Shown here piece after piece: positions 9,934 to 18,429 of a stretch of DNA of 64,000 bases (positions within the stretch are counted from its first letter, which is position 1; the number at the start of each line of letters is the position of its first letter). The stretch is from an uncultured Chlorobiaceae bacterium (GTDB taxonomy: Bacteria > Bacteroidota > Chlorobiia > Chlorobiales > Chlorobiaceae). The position numbers were made by a program, and so were the translations under genes. The stretch is taken from assembly GCA_903871235.1 (NCBI GenBank), contig CAIQGA010000081.1:17553-81552 (forward strand), in the 5' to 3' direction. The notes under the pieces are model-generated. The model did no database searches. It saw only the letters and a program-made list of their open reading frames with translations, and was not told where the DNA came from.

Positions 9934-11583
9934 TTGAATCTGATCCGTCTCCTGAAATTGATCGATGGCAACCCATTACGGAAGCTTCTGGTATTTGCTT
10001 CAGCATCGGCACTGAGCACGACCCTTATGCTTTCAGTGGTTACCTTCGCAGCCCAGCAAATCGATAAAACCAGGGAAGAGTTCGTTAATGTGCCGCTTGC
10101 GGTGCTCTTTCTGCTCTGCCTGGTGACCTATATTGTCTTTGAAAGCCGCCTCGTTGAGCGCTTTGCTTCTGATATTGAAGAAGCCATAGACCTGCTGCGC
10201 ATGAAGCTGATCCATCGGCTGCGTCATGCGGATCTCTGGCAACTGGAGCATTTCGGCCAGAGCCGCTTGTTCGCCAACATTACCCAGAGCTGCAAGGTCG
10301 TTTCATCAAACTCTCAATACCTTGCCCTGGCAACCCGTTCGATCATCCAGATCGCGATGATACTCATCTATATCGCGACGGTTTCCATGATCTCGTGCGT
10401 GATGTTAACAGCGTTGCTTGCGGTTGCAGCAACGGCCTACTACCGCCTTGGGCTCTCTCTGGAGAGATGCCAGGAAAGCCTGGCTGAAGATGAGGGGAAA
10501 CTCTTTGAATGCGTTTCTGACTTGCTCGACGGATTCAAGGAACAGCGGCTCTGCAGCCGCAGAAGTCAGGCTCTGGGTGAAGAATTCAACAAGCTCTCCC
10601 TGCACACAGTGACATCGCGCAGTGAACTGCATCGGCAAAGCTGGCAGCAGTTTGTGTTTGGCGAAACCATGTTCAACCTGATGCTCGGGCTTGTAGTTTT
10701 TATCATACCGGTTTACTCCCCCTCTGTACGAACCGAACTGGTAAAGATATCTGCCGCAGTACTTTTCATGGTTCCCCCTGTATTCGGACTGATGCAATCC
10801 CTGACGGTACTTCGTGCAGCCAAAGCTGCCGCAGGCCGTATGATGGAGCTGGACAGCGAACTCGTCAATATTGTGGAGCTCTGCAGTGAAGACGGTGAGC
10901 AAAAAGTACCCGCCGGGTTCAACGAGATAAGGATGGCTGATATGGTATTTGCCTATCCGGCTCCCGGAGGCGAAATACCCTTCACGATCGGCCCTCTCAA
11001 CCTCAGCATCAAACGGGGTGAAGTGCTGTTCATAACTGGCGGCAACGGTTCAGGAAAATCGAGCTTGATCAAACTGCTGACCGGGCTCTATCATCCGCAG
11101 CACGGAAGGCTCCTTCATGACGATATAGTTATAAACTCACCCCGGCTTGCCGGGTATCGTGCGCTTATGGCACCAGTCTTCTCCGACTTCCATCTTTTTA
11201 TGCACCTTTACGGCCTTGGAGAGGTTGACCGCACTGAAGCAGAAGAACTGCTGCGCTGGATGGAGATGGAGGGTGTCGTCGGTATGGCGGGGAACCAGTT
11301 TACCCGCACAAAGCTTTCAACCGGGCAACGCAAACGTCTGGCTCTTGTTGCAGCACTGCTTGAAAAAAAACCGATTCTGATTCTTGATGAATGGGCCGCT
11401 GACCAGGACGCATATTTCCGGCATAAATTCTACCGCGAAATTCTGCCGGAACTCAAGCGGCGCGGAATGACCATTATTGCCGTGACGCACGATGACCGCT
11501 ATTTTGACGCTGCTGACCGCCGTATCCATCTTGAGTACGGCCAGTTGACAGAACTGCACACCAACAGGGAGGAGACAATATGA
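9934..11583 (+). CDS. Peptide/siderophore exporter, fused permease-ATPase (PvdE/SyrD type), copy 1
   Basis: Predicted inner-membrane ABC exporter half-transporter of 549 aa: hydrophobic membrane segments in about residues 1-290, then a nucleotide-binding domain. Walker A is GGNGSGKSS near residue 370, the signature is LSTGQRKRL, and the Walker B region is LILDEWAADQD near residue 485. The DEWAADQD form is typical of the cyclic-peptide/siderophore exporter family (PvdE, SyrD), in which permease and ATPase are fused. The start is a TTG supported by AAGGAG about 7 nt upstream; no in-frame ATG is close. The gene overlaps the second exporter gene by 4 nt (ATGA), so the two probably form a heterodimer exporting the peptide product of the surrounding NRPS genes. 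Substrate assignment is inferred from context only. Confidence 0.9.
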   Translation: MNLIRLLKLIDGNPLRKLLVFASASALSTTLMLSVVTFAAQQIDKTREEFVNVPLAVLFLLCLVTYIVFESRLVERFASDIEEAIDLLRMKLIHRLRHADLWQLEHFGQSRLFANITQSCKVVSSNSQYLALATRSIIQIAMILIYIATVSMISCVMLTALLAVAATAYYRLGLSLERCQESLAEDEGKLFECVSDLLDGFKEQRLCSRRSQALGEEFNKLSLHTVTSRSELHRQSWQQFVFGETMFNLMLGLVVFIIPVYSPSVRTELVKISAAVLFMVPPVFGLMQSLTVLRAAKAAAGRMMELDSELVNIVELCSEDGEQKVPAGFNEIRMADMVFAYPAPGGEIPFTIGPLNLSIKRGEVLFITGGNGSGKSSLIKLLTGLYHPQHGRLLHDDIVINSPRLAGYRALMAPVFSDFHLFMHLYGLGEVDRTEAEELLRWMEMEGVVGMAGNQFTRTKLSTGQRKRLALVAALLEKKPILILDEWAADQDAYFRHKFYREILPELKRRGMTIIAVTHDDRYFDAADRRIHLEYGQLTELHTNREETI

Positions 11584-13220
11584 GACTACTCAAGGCTGTT
11601 TTGCGGGAAATACCGGAAAATCTCAAGCCACTCCTCTTTATGAACATTTTGTCTGCAATTGCAACGATGTCGCTTGTTGCTCTGGTTTCAACTGCGGCAA
11701 AAGAAGGCGGAACCGGCCAGATCAGCGGGCGTCTCATGCTGATGTTTGCCATAACGGTTACCCTCTATCATGTAACACATATCTATACCCTTGTAACGGC
11801 ATCAGCCGATACCGAGCGCTTGATACACAAACTTCGCACGGGTCTGTTCGACCTTATCCGGCGTACCGATCTGTTAACCATTGAAAAGATCGGTCACGCA
11901 ACTCTTCAGGGTGTACTGACACAGGATACGCAGATTCTGGCCGAGGTACTGCCCATGCTGGTAATCGGATTCCAGCAGGCTGTCATGCTGCTTTTCCTGG
12001 CAGCCTACCTTGCCTGGCTCTCCCCGTTTGCCTGTTTCCTCGCATTCGGTCTTGCCGGTTTAACCGTAGCCATACGTTTTTCGCGTGTCAAGGCGCTGCG
12101 TACCATGATGCAGGCGGCTGACGAAGCTGAAAAAAGGGTTTTCGATGGTCTTACCGAACTTCTGCACGGGTTCAAAGAGATCAGGATGAATGGATTGCGT
12201 GCTGACGATGTGACCCTCACTCTTGCAGAAGCCTCTAATGAGTCCAGAAAAACTAACTCGCTTCTGAAAGCTCAATGGGGTCGGAATTATGCTGTTATCG
12301 AAGCCATGCTTTTTTCACTGGTCGGATTGATGGTTTTTGTGGTACCATTATGGGTTGCCGGCTTCCATACCGTGATACTTCCGACAACCATTGCGGTACT
12401 CTTTATCTCCGGCCCGGTGAGTACCGTCTCTTTTGTCACCCCCCTTATTACCAAAGCGGAACTGGCACTTGAAAATATTGACCTTGTCAAGCAAAGACTC
12501 TCTTCAGCAGCAAAGAACATCTCCTGCGAAGAGAGCGGTTCGCTTGAAAATTCACCACTGATGATTGGCCTGAAAGATGCGGAACTCTCTTTCCTTGATG
12601 CGAAAGGAGTCTCACTGTTCAAAATCGGACCGATTAATGCGGAGTTTCATGCTGGCGAGATCACCATGATTACCGGAGGTAATGGATCAGGCAAATCAAG
12701 TCTGCTTCGCATGCTTACAGGCCTCATTCCACTTGACACAGGTACTCTTGTTGCCGATGGCGTCGAACTCATGACCGAGCAGATGCAGGACTACAGAAAC
12801 CAGTTCTCTGCGATCTTCTCCGACTTTCACCTCTCCCGGCGCCTGACCTTTATTGATGAGCTGAATCCTGAAAGAGTACGCAGTATGCTGGAGCAGTTCG
12901 GCATGCAGGATAAAGTGAAGGTGAACAATCGGTACTTCAGTACCATTGATCTCTCCTCCGGACAACGTAAACGCCTGGCTCTTATTGTTGCTGAACTTGA
13001 AGACAATCCAATCATAGTACTGGACGAATGGGCGGCCGACCAGGATCCCCACTTCAGGCGTATTTTCTACGAAGAAATCCTGCCAGACCTCAAGGCACGG
13101 AACAAGATCATTATCTGTGTGACACACGATGATCGATGGTTCCACCTTGCCGACAGAATGTACCGGATGAATGAAGGGACAATAGAAGAGAGTGAGAAAA
13201 CAATAAATGGGAATACGTAA
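11580..13220 (+). CDS. Peptide/siderophore exporter, fused permease-ATPase (PvdE/SyrD type), copy 2
   Basis: A 546-aa paralogue of the preceding gene with the same layout: N-terminal membrane domain of about six segments and C-terminal ATPase with GGNGSGKSS (near residue 366), LSSGQRKRL and VLDEWAADQDP (near residue 482). The ATG overlaps the stop of the first exporter gene (ATGA), which implies translational coupling and a heterodimer. The copies are clearly diverged in sequence, so this is an old duplication. Family knowledge: these proteins move peptides or siderophore precursors across the inner membrane. No TonB receptor, siderophore hydroxylase or outer-membrane factor is present in the window, so a siderophore product is not established. 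Confidence 0.9.
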   Translation: MRLLKAVLREIPENLKPLLFMNILSAIATMSLVALVSTAAKEGGTGQISGRLMLMFAITVTLYHVTHIYTLVTASADTERLIHKLRTGLFDLIRRTDLLTIEKIGHATLQGVLTQDTQILAEVLPMLVIGFQQAVMLLFLAAYLAWLSPFACFLAFGLAGLTVAIRFSRVKALRTMMQAADEAEKRVFDGLTELLHGFKEIRMNGLRADDVTLTLAEASNESRKTNSLLKAQWGRNYAVIEAMLFSLVGLMVFVVPLWVAGFHTVILPTTIAVLFISGPVSTVSFVTPLITKAELALENIDLVKQRLSSAAKNISCEESGSLENSPLMIGLKDAELSFLDAKGVSLFKIGPINAEFHAGEITMITGGNGSGKSSLLRMLTGLIPLDTGTLVADGVELMTEQMQDYRNQFSAIFSDFHLSRRLTFIDELNPERVRSMLEQFGMQDKVKVNNRYFSTIDLSSGQRKRLALIVAELEDNPIIVLDEWAADQDPHFRRIFYEEILPDLKARNKIIICVTHDDRWFHLADRMYRMNEGTIEESEKTINGNT

Positions 13221-13254
13221 ACCGGCAATCTGCTCATAAAAGTAGGGATCGACC

Positions 13255-16200
13255 ATGATATCGATTACAGATCTGCTCGCCGAACTGGCTGCATTGGACA
13301 TTCAACTCCGGGTTGAAGATGGCTCGTTGCATTTCAATGCTCCTGAAGGTGTTTTTCATGATGAAATCCGTAAAAAAGTTCTGGCAGTAAAACCCGATTT
13401 GATTGCCTTTCTGCAACGGGAAAGCAGTGCCCCTGTCATCGATGAAGCACCGTTAACGGATACCGAATGCCACCTTGCTGCACTGTGGCGTGAATTTCTT
13501 AAATGCGACAAAATTAGAGCTAAAGACGATTTTTTCATCCTCGGAGGCCACAGCCTGCTCTTGATGCGCCTGGTTCTCAGAATTGAATCAGCAGGATTGG
13601 GGAAAATTGATCTTTCGCAGGCAATAAGCGCCAGAACTCTTGAAAAAATGGCAGGAGTGCTTGATAAGGCCGCCAATACACCACCTGCTCTGGATGTTTG
13701 TGCATCATCCCTGTCAGAATTGCCTGTATCGTCCACTCAGCCCCTCAACTCTCCACTCAACAGGATCAGCGATCCTTATCTCCGCGACAGTTCTCTTGCA
13801 CGGTTATGGCAAAGTGCTGCCGAGCGTTACAGTAAACTTCCTGCCATAGTCTATCGCAATGAAATCTTCACCTATCAGGAGCTTGATGGCTGGTCGTCAA
13901 CTCTCGCAGCCGCACTATTCGCTTCAGGAGTGAAAGAAGGCTCCACGGTCGCACTGGCTGCGACACGAAGCGCAGCATCAATTGCAGCCATCATTGCCAT
14001 ACTTAAATGTGGCGCAGTCTATCTCCCTCTGGATGACAAGATGCCCCACCTGCTGACAGAGGAGCTGTTGAAACTCTGTGATGCACACTGGATAATTGTC
14101 GATCAGGAAAGCCTCGAAAGGTATGCAAAGCTCAAGGAGATTCAACTCCTCGAACTCAACAAACTGAACACTCTTTCATCCGGTTCGATACTGCCGGAAA
14201 TTCCTGAACAATGTGGTCAGAAAGCAGCATACATCATGTTTACCTCGGGTTCAACAGGTGAACCAAAGGGAGTAATTATTCCCCACCGAGCAGTTGCCCG
14301 TCTTGCGCTCAACAAAAAAGTTATTGCACTTCAACCGGGTGACGGTATGGCGCAGACTGCTCCGCTTGCTTTTGATGCATCAACCCTTGAGATCTGGGCT
14401 ACACTATTGTCAGGAGCACGTCTGGTATTCATTGAAGAGAGCGTTCTCTTGCAACCGGAGAGACTGGGGAACTTCCTTGCCAAAAAAGGGGTCACCGCCA
14501 TGTGGCTGACCGCCTCACTTTTCAACCGGATTGCCGACCTCTCTGCGCAAGCCTTCGCTCCACTCCGGGTTCTCTTGACGGGGGGTGAAGTTTTAAGTCC
14601 CCATCATCTTAAAACCGTAATGACGGCCTGCCCTGATATCCAGATATTCAACGGCTACGGCCCTACCGAAAATACGACATTCACCACCCTCCATGCCATT
14701 ACAGCCGCTGATCTTGAAACTGGCTCTGTCCCTATTGGCCGTCCCATTGACAACACACAGGTCTATGTGCTTGACGAAGCCTTGCAACCCGCCAATATTG
14801 GTGTTATTGGTGAATTATACGCAGGCGGTGACGGCCTCGCGATCGGCTATGCCGGACGAAAGGATCTTACCGATCAGGCATTCCTCACGCTGCCCGACAG
14901 GCCAGAAAAACGAATCTACCGCACCGGTGATCTTGCCCGGTGGCGAATTGACGGCATCCTCGAATTTTGCGGTCGGAAAGACGGTCAAATCAAACTGCGC
15001 GGACATCGTATTGAAACCAGCGCAATAGAAAAAGTGCTTTCTGACTGCCCCGGGGTTAATGAGGCTGTGGTGATGGCTGATGGTGAAGGGGAATCAAGAG
15101 AGCTTGTCGCATTTGTCACCGCACAGCACCATGATGAAATGCTCTTGCGACACCACCTTGCCGAACGGCTCCCCATCTACATGATGCCAGCACGCTTTAT
15201 CTGGCTTGATGAGTTCAAAGTCAACAGCAACGGCAAAAAAGATCGTACGCTCCTCAGCAAGATGCTGACCGGAAACCAGGAAGAGATTCCTCTTTCATTC
15301 GGTCAGGAACGGCTCTGGATAGTACAGCAGATCATCCCCGACATACCACTCTATAATGTACCTCTTGCTTTTGCCATAGAAGGAGAGCTGGATTGTGCAG
15401 CACTCAACCGAGCCATTTTCGCTCTCGAAAAGCGCCACAAGGCACTCCGTTCTCTTATTCGTGCGGCAGACGATGCCAATCCGAACGTTCGTCATCAACT
15501 GCTGCCTCCCGGAGGTCTCGTACCCCATATCGTTGATCTCAGTTCATCCCAGTATCCGGAAGAGGCCGCGATGAGAACGATAGCTGTTGAAACAGTTCGT
15601 CCGTTCCGACTGGAATCTGAAATTCCTGCAAGAATCTTTCTCTTCAGACTTGGTCAACAGCAGTGGCGGTTTTTCATGGTCATCCACCATATTGCCTGTG
15701 ATGGATGGAGTTTAGACATTCTTCTGCATGATTTGGCAGCACTCTATGCCATTGAGAGGGGGACAACAGAGCGCCAGCTTTCACCCGTCAGGTACCGGTT
15801 TGCTGATTATGTTGCTATCCAAAAGAATTTTCTGAGAAGCAAGAATGGTCAACAAGTTCTGGATCGAAGATGCAAACGGTTGACTCCACCTCCGGAACCG
15901 CTCGATTTTCCGACCGACCATACTCGACCTCTGAATCGCAGTTATGCCGGCCAGACCCTTCACTTCCCTTTCAAGGCATCACTCAGCCAGGGTATTGACC
16001 AACTGGCACAAGATGCCGCCGTCACACCGTTTGTTCTCCTGCTGGCAATCGTCGAACTGCTCCTGTACCGCATTTCCGGTCACGGCAAAAACGGAAATTT
16101 TGCCGTAGGCGCTTTGTCGTCCGGTAGAGAGAGCACTGAGATGAGTGACCTCGTCGGTTTTTTTGTCAATACCGTGGTCATTCCCTGCCATATCAAGCCA

Positions 16201-18429
16201 GAGCAGACCTTTATTGAGCACCTGGCCTCAGTCAGCGAGGAGTGGCAGGCCGCACTCTCCGATCAGCAGTGCCCTTTCGCTCACCTTGTTGAGCGCATGA
16301 ATATGCCGAGAAATCTCTCCAGAAATCCACTCTTTGATGTTCTTGTGGTCTGGCAGGATATGCTTCCGGAAACCCCCGACCTGCCGGGGCTGAAAACCCG
16401 GTCGGTTAAAACCAGCCTGCCCTATGCAAAGTTTGACCTCTCATTCAACTTTGTGAAAAATGAAAAAACCATTGAACTTTTTCTTGAATTTTCAACAGAA
16501 CTTTTTGAAGAAGAGAGAATTGGCAGAATGGTTCAGCGATTCCAATCACTCCTCTCGGCTCTTGTTCACAATCCTCTTGAAATGGTTGCAGAGTTGGATA
16601 TCTGGATTCCAGGAGAGAAACATCAGGTCATTGAGGAGTTTAATAACACAACTCTTGCTCTGCCAACTCGCCGTGCCATAACAGAACCGTTTCTGGACGC
16701 ATCAATTCGTCACGCCGCTCTTTCAGCAGTGCTCTCTGAGGATGGTACCGTACAGAATTATCGCTCTTTTGCACGCCGGGCAGGAGCCATTGCCGCATTG
16801 CTTATAAAAAACGGCGTTCAGCGTGAAGACCATGTTGCCGTACTGCTGCCACGATCACCAGAAATGCTGGCCGCAATTTTTGGAATAATCATGGCGGGGG
16901 CAGTCTATGTCCCTCTTGATCCAACTCACCCTCCACTGCGTCTTTGCGAAACTCTGAAAGATCTTCAGCAACCCTTCGTGTTATGTGATCGACCACTGCC
17001 AGCAGAACTTGCTCTTTGCTGCCGTCCTGTCACTCTTCCGGATTCCAAGCAGGAAGCAGAACCGGTTTCACTTGCCTCTCCTGATGATCTGGCCTATATC
17101 ATCTTTACCTCCGGCTCAACCGGAAAACCCAAAGGGGTAATGATTGAGCATCACGCCGTACTTAACCGCATCCTCTGGATGCAAGAGACCTTTCCGATCG
17201 GGCCAGGAGATGTCGTTTTGCAGAAAACGCCGGTAACCTTCGACGTTTCGATCTGGGAACTTTTCTGGTGGTCATGGACTGGAGCAGCCATCGCCATGCT
17301 CAAACCGGGTGATGAAAAAAATCCGCAAGCATTGGCCGATGCTATTGAGCAACATCAAGTCACCATCATCCATTTTGTGCCATCAATGCTTGCCGTTTTC
17401 CTTGACACGATTGAGAGTGGTCGAGTTGACTGCGGTCGCATAGCAAGCCTGCGGCTTGTTTTTGTCAGTGGAGAAGCGCTTGACGCAACGGTTGTTGAAC
17501 GCTTCAACAGGCTCATTTTTAATCGTCACGGCACTGAGCTCCATAATCTCTATGGCCCTACGGAAGCGACTGTCGATGTAAGCTGGCAACCGGTTTCCCC
17601 ATGGCCAACAAAAACAGCTCCCTCCATCGGCCGTCCCATAGCCAACACCTTGATGTACATTCTTGATGAACAGCACCGGCCACTGCCAACTGGAATCTCC
17701 GGAGAAATAGCAATTGGTGGCGTGCAGGTGGCACGTGGTTATCTCAACCAGCCGGAACTCACCGCCGAACGTTTTATTGCCGACCCCTTCAACCCGAAAC
17801 TCCGGATGTATCTTACCGGTGACCTTGGTCGATGGACAAATGACGGAAAAATTGAATACCTCGGACGCTCGGACTGGCAGGTAAAAATTCGCGGCCAGCG
17901 TGTTGAGCCCGGTGAAATCGAACAGACGCTTGAGCATCACGGCCAAATCACTCGGGCCATCGTTGTTGCAGCAGAAAACCAGGGGCTGACCGAACTTCAT
18001 GCCTGGATACAAAGTGAAGTAACCCTTGACAGAGCAGCTCTTCGGAATTTCCTCAGGGAGCGCCTTCCTGAAAGTATGATCCCTGCACGGTTTTTTCCGA
18101 TTAAAGAGCTTCCTCAAACTGCAAGCGGAAAACTTGACCGTCAACTGCTTGCAAAGCAATCACAAGCAATTCTTGCAGCACCCTCAGACCGCAGACCAGG
18201 GAAAGGTGATCATAAAGAGGTCGCCCTGACCTCCGGCTTTACGCTTGACGAAGCAACTGAAAGCCTGAAACTCACTCTTTGCTTCAATACAGCAATGATC
18301 TCCGCGTATGATTCGGAGACTCTCGCAAGAAGGTATGTCGACACACTTCAGGAGATAGTCAATCAAGCTTCTGATTCAGAGGCTCCTGGAAAGATTAATT
18401 GTACCGCTCAACAGAACCGTCGCACATGA
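13255..18429 (+). CDS. NRPS: docking-PCP-A(Val-like)-C-A(Ser-like)-condensation-like tail
   Basis: Protein of 1724 aa. Residues 1-55 resemble a TubC-type N-terminal docking domain (start M-I-S-I-T-D-L-L-A-E-L). A PCP follows (LGGHS, Ser near residue 100). The first A domain (about 175-680, TSGSTG near 329) has code DALWLGGTFK, close to valine codes. Its A10 motif (NSNGK) is followed within about 12 residues by a C domain (about 682-1110, HHIACDG near 811), with no carrier between. The second A domain (about 1125-1625) has code DVWHFSLVDK, a serine code. After it there is again no LGGxS carrier motif; residues about 1656-1702 look like only the last part of a condensation/epimerisation domain. 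Both A domains thus lack a downstream PCP. The first may load the N-terminal PCP, the second a PCP on another protein. The gene starts 34 nt after the exporters and ends in an ATGA overlap with the next gene. Confidence 0.93.
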   Translation: MISITDLLAELAALDIQLRVEDGSLHFNAPEGVFHDEIRKKVLAVKPDLIAFLQRESSAPVIDEAPLTDTECHLAALWREFLKCDKIRAKDDFFILGGHSLLLMRLVLRIESAGLGKIDLSQAISARTLEKMAGVLDKAANTPPALDVCASSLSELPVSSTQPLNSPLNRISDPYLRDSSLARLWQSAAERYSKLPAIVYRNEIFTYQELDGWSSTLAAALFASGVKEGSTVALAATRSAASIAAIIAILKCGAVYLPLDDKMPHLLTEELLKLCDAHWIIVDQESLERYAKLKEIQLLELNKLNTLSSGSILPEIPEQCGQKAAYIMFTSGSTGEPKGVIIPHRAVARLALNKKVIALQPGDGMAQTAPLAFDASTLEIWATLLSGARLVFIEESVLLQPERLGNFLAKKGVTAMWLTASLFNRIADLSAQAFAPLRVLLTGGEVLSPHHLKTVMTACPDIQIFNGYGPTENTTFTTLHAITAADLETGSVPIGRPIDNTQVYVLDEALQPANIGVIGELYAGGDGLAIGYAGRKDLTDQAFLTLPDRPEKRIYRTGDLARWRIDGILEFCGRKDGQIKLRGHRIETSAIEKVLSDCPGVNEAVVMADGEGESRELVAFVTAQHHDEMLLRHHLAERLPIYMMPARFIWLDEFKVNSNGKKDRTLLSKMLTGNQEEIPLSFGQERLWIVQQIIPDIPLYNVPLAFAIEGELDCAALNRAIFALEKRHKALRSLIRAADDANPNVRHQLLPPGGLVPHIVDLSSSQYPEEAAMRTIAVETVRPFRLESEIPARIFLFRLGQQQWRFFMVIHHIACDGWSLDILLHDLAALYAIERGTTERQLSPVRYRFADYVAIQKNFLRSKNGQQVLDRRCKRLTPPPEPLDFPTDHTRPLNRSYAGQTLHFPFKASLSQGIDQLAQDAAVTPFVLLLAIVELLLYRISGHGKNGNFAVGALSSGRESTEMSDLVGFFVNTVVIPCHIKPEQTFIEHLASVSEEWQAALSDQQCPFAHLVERMNMPRNLSRNPLFDVLVVWQDMLPETPDLPGLKTRSVKTSLPYAKFDLSFNFVKNEKTIELFLEFSTELFEEERIGRMVQRFQSLLSALVHNPLEMVAELDIWIPGEKHQVIEEFNNTTLALPTRRAITEPFLDASIRHAALSAVLSEDGTVQNYRSFARRAGAIAALLIKNGVQREDHVAVLLPRSPEMLAAIFGIIMAGAVYVPLDPTHPPLRLCETLKDLQQPFVLCDRPLPAELALCCRPVTLPDSKQEAEPVSLASPDDLAYIIFTSGSTGKPKGVMIEHHAVLNRILWMQETFPIGPGDVVLQKTPVTFDVSIWELFWWSWTGAAIAMLKPGDEKNPQALADAIEQHQVTIIHFVPSMLAVFLDTIESGRVDCGRIASLRLVFVSGEALDATVVERFNRLIFNRHGTELHNLYGPTEATVDVSWQPVSPWPTKTAPSIGRPIANTLMYILDEQHRPLPTGISGEIAIGGVQVARGYLNQPELTAERFIADPFNPKLRMYLTGDLGRWTNDGKIEYLGRSDWQVKIRGQRVEPGEIEQTLEHHGQITRAIVVAAENQGLTELHAWIQSEVTLDRAALRNFLRERLPESMIPARFFPIKELPQTASGKLDRQLLAKQSQAILAAPSDRRPGKGDHKEVALTSGFTLDEATESLKLTLCFNTAMISAYDSETLARRYVDTLQEIVNQASDSEAPGKINCTAQQNRRT

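Noticed and set aside
9934-13220. Calling the cluster a siderophore locus from the PvdE-type exporters
   Set aside because: No TonB receptor, hydroxylase, 2,3-dihydroxybenzoate genes or Fur box were seen; these exporters also serve non-siderophore peptides.
17383-18159. Long minus-strand open frames within the NRPS genes and elsewhere (e.g. here, 34190-34855, 43963-44610, 54020-54514)
   Set aside because: They lie wholly opposite well-supported genes and show no recognisable domain; they are shadow frames from codon bias.
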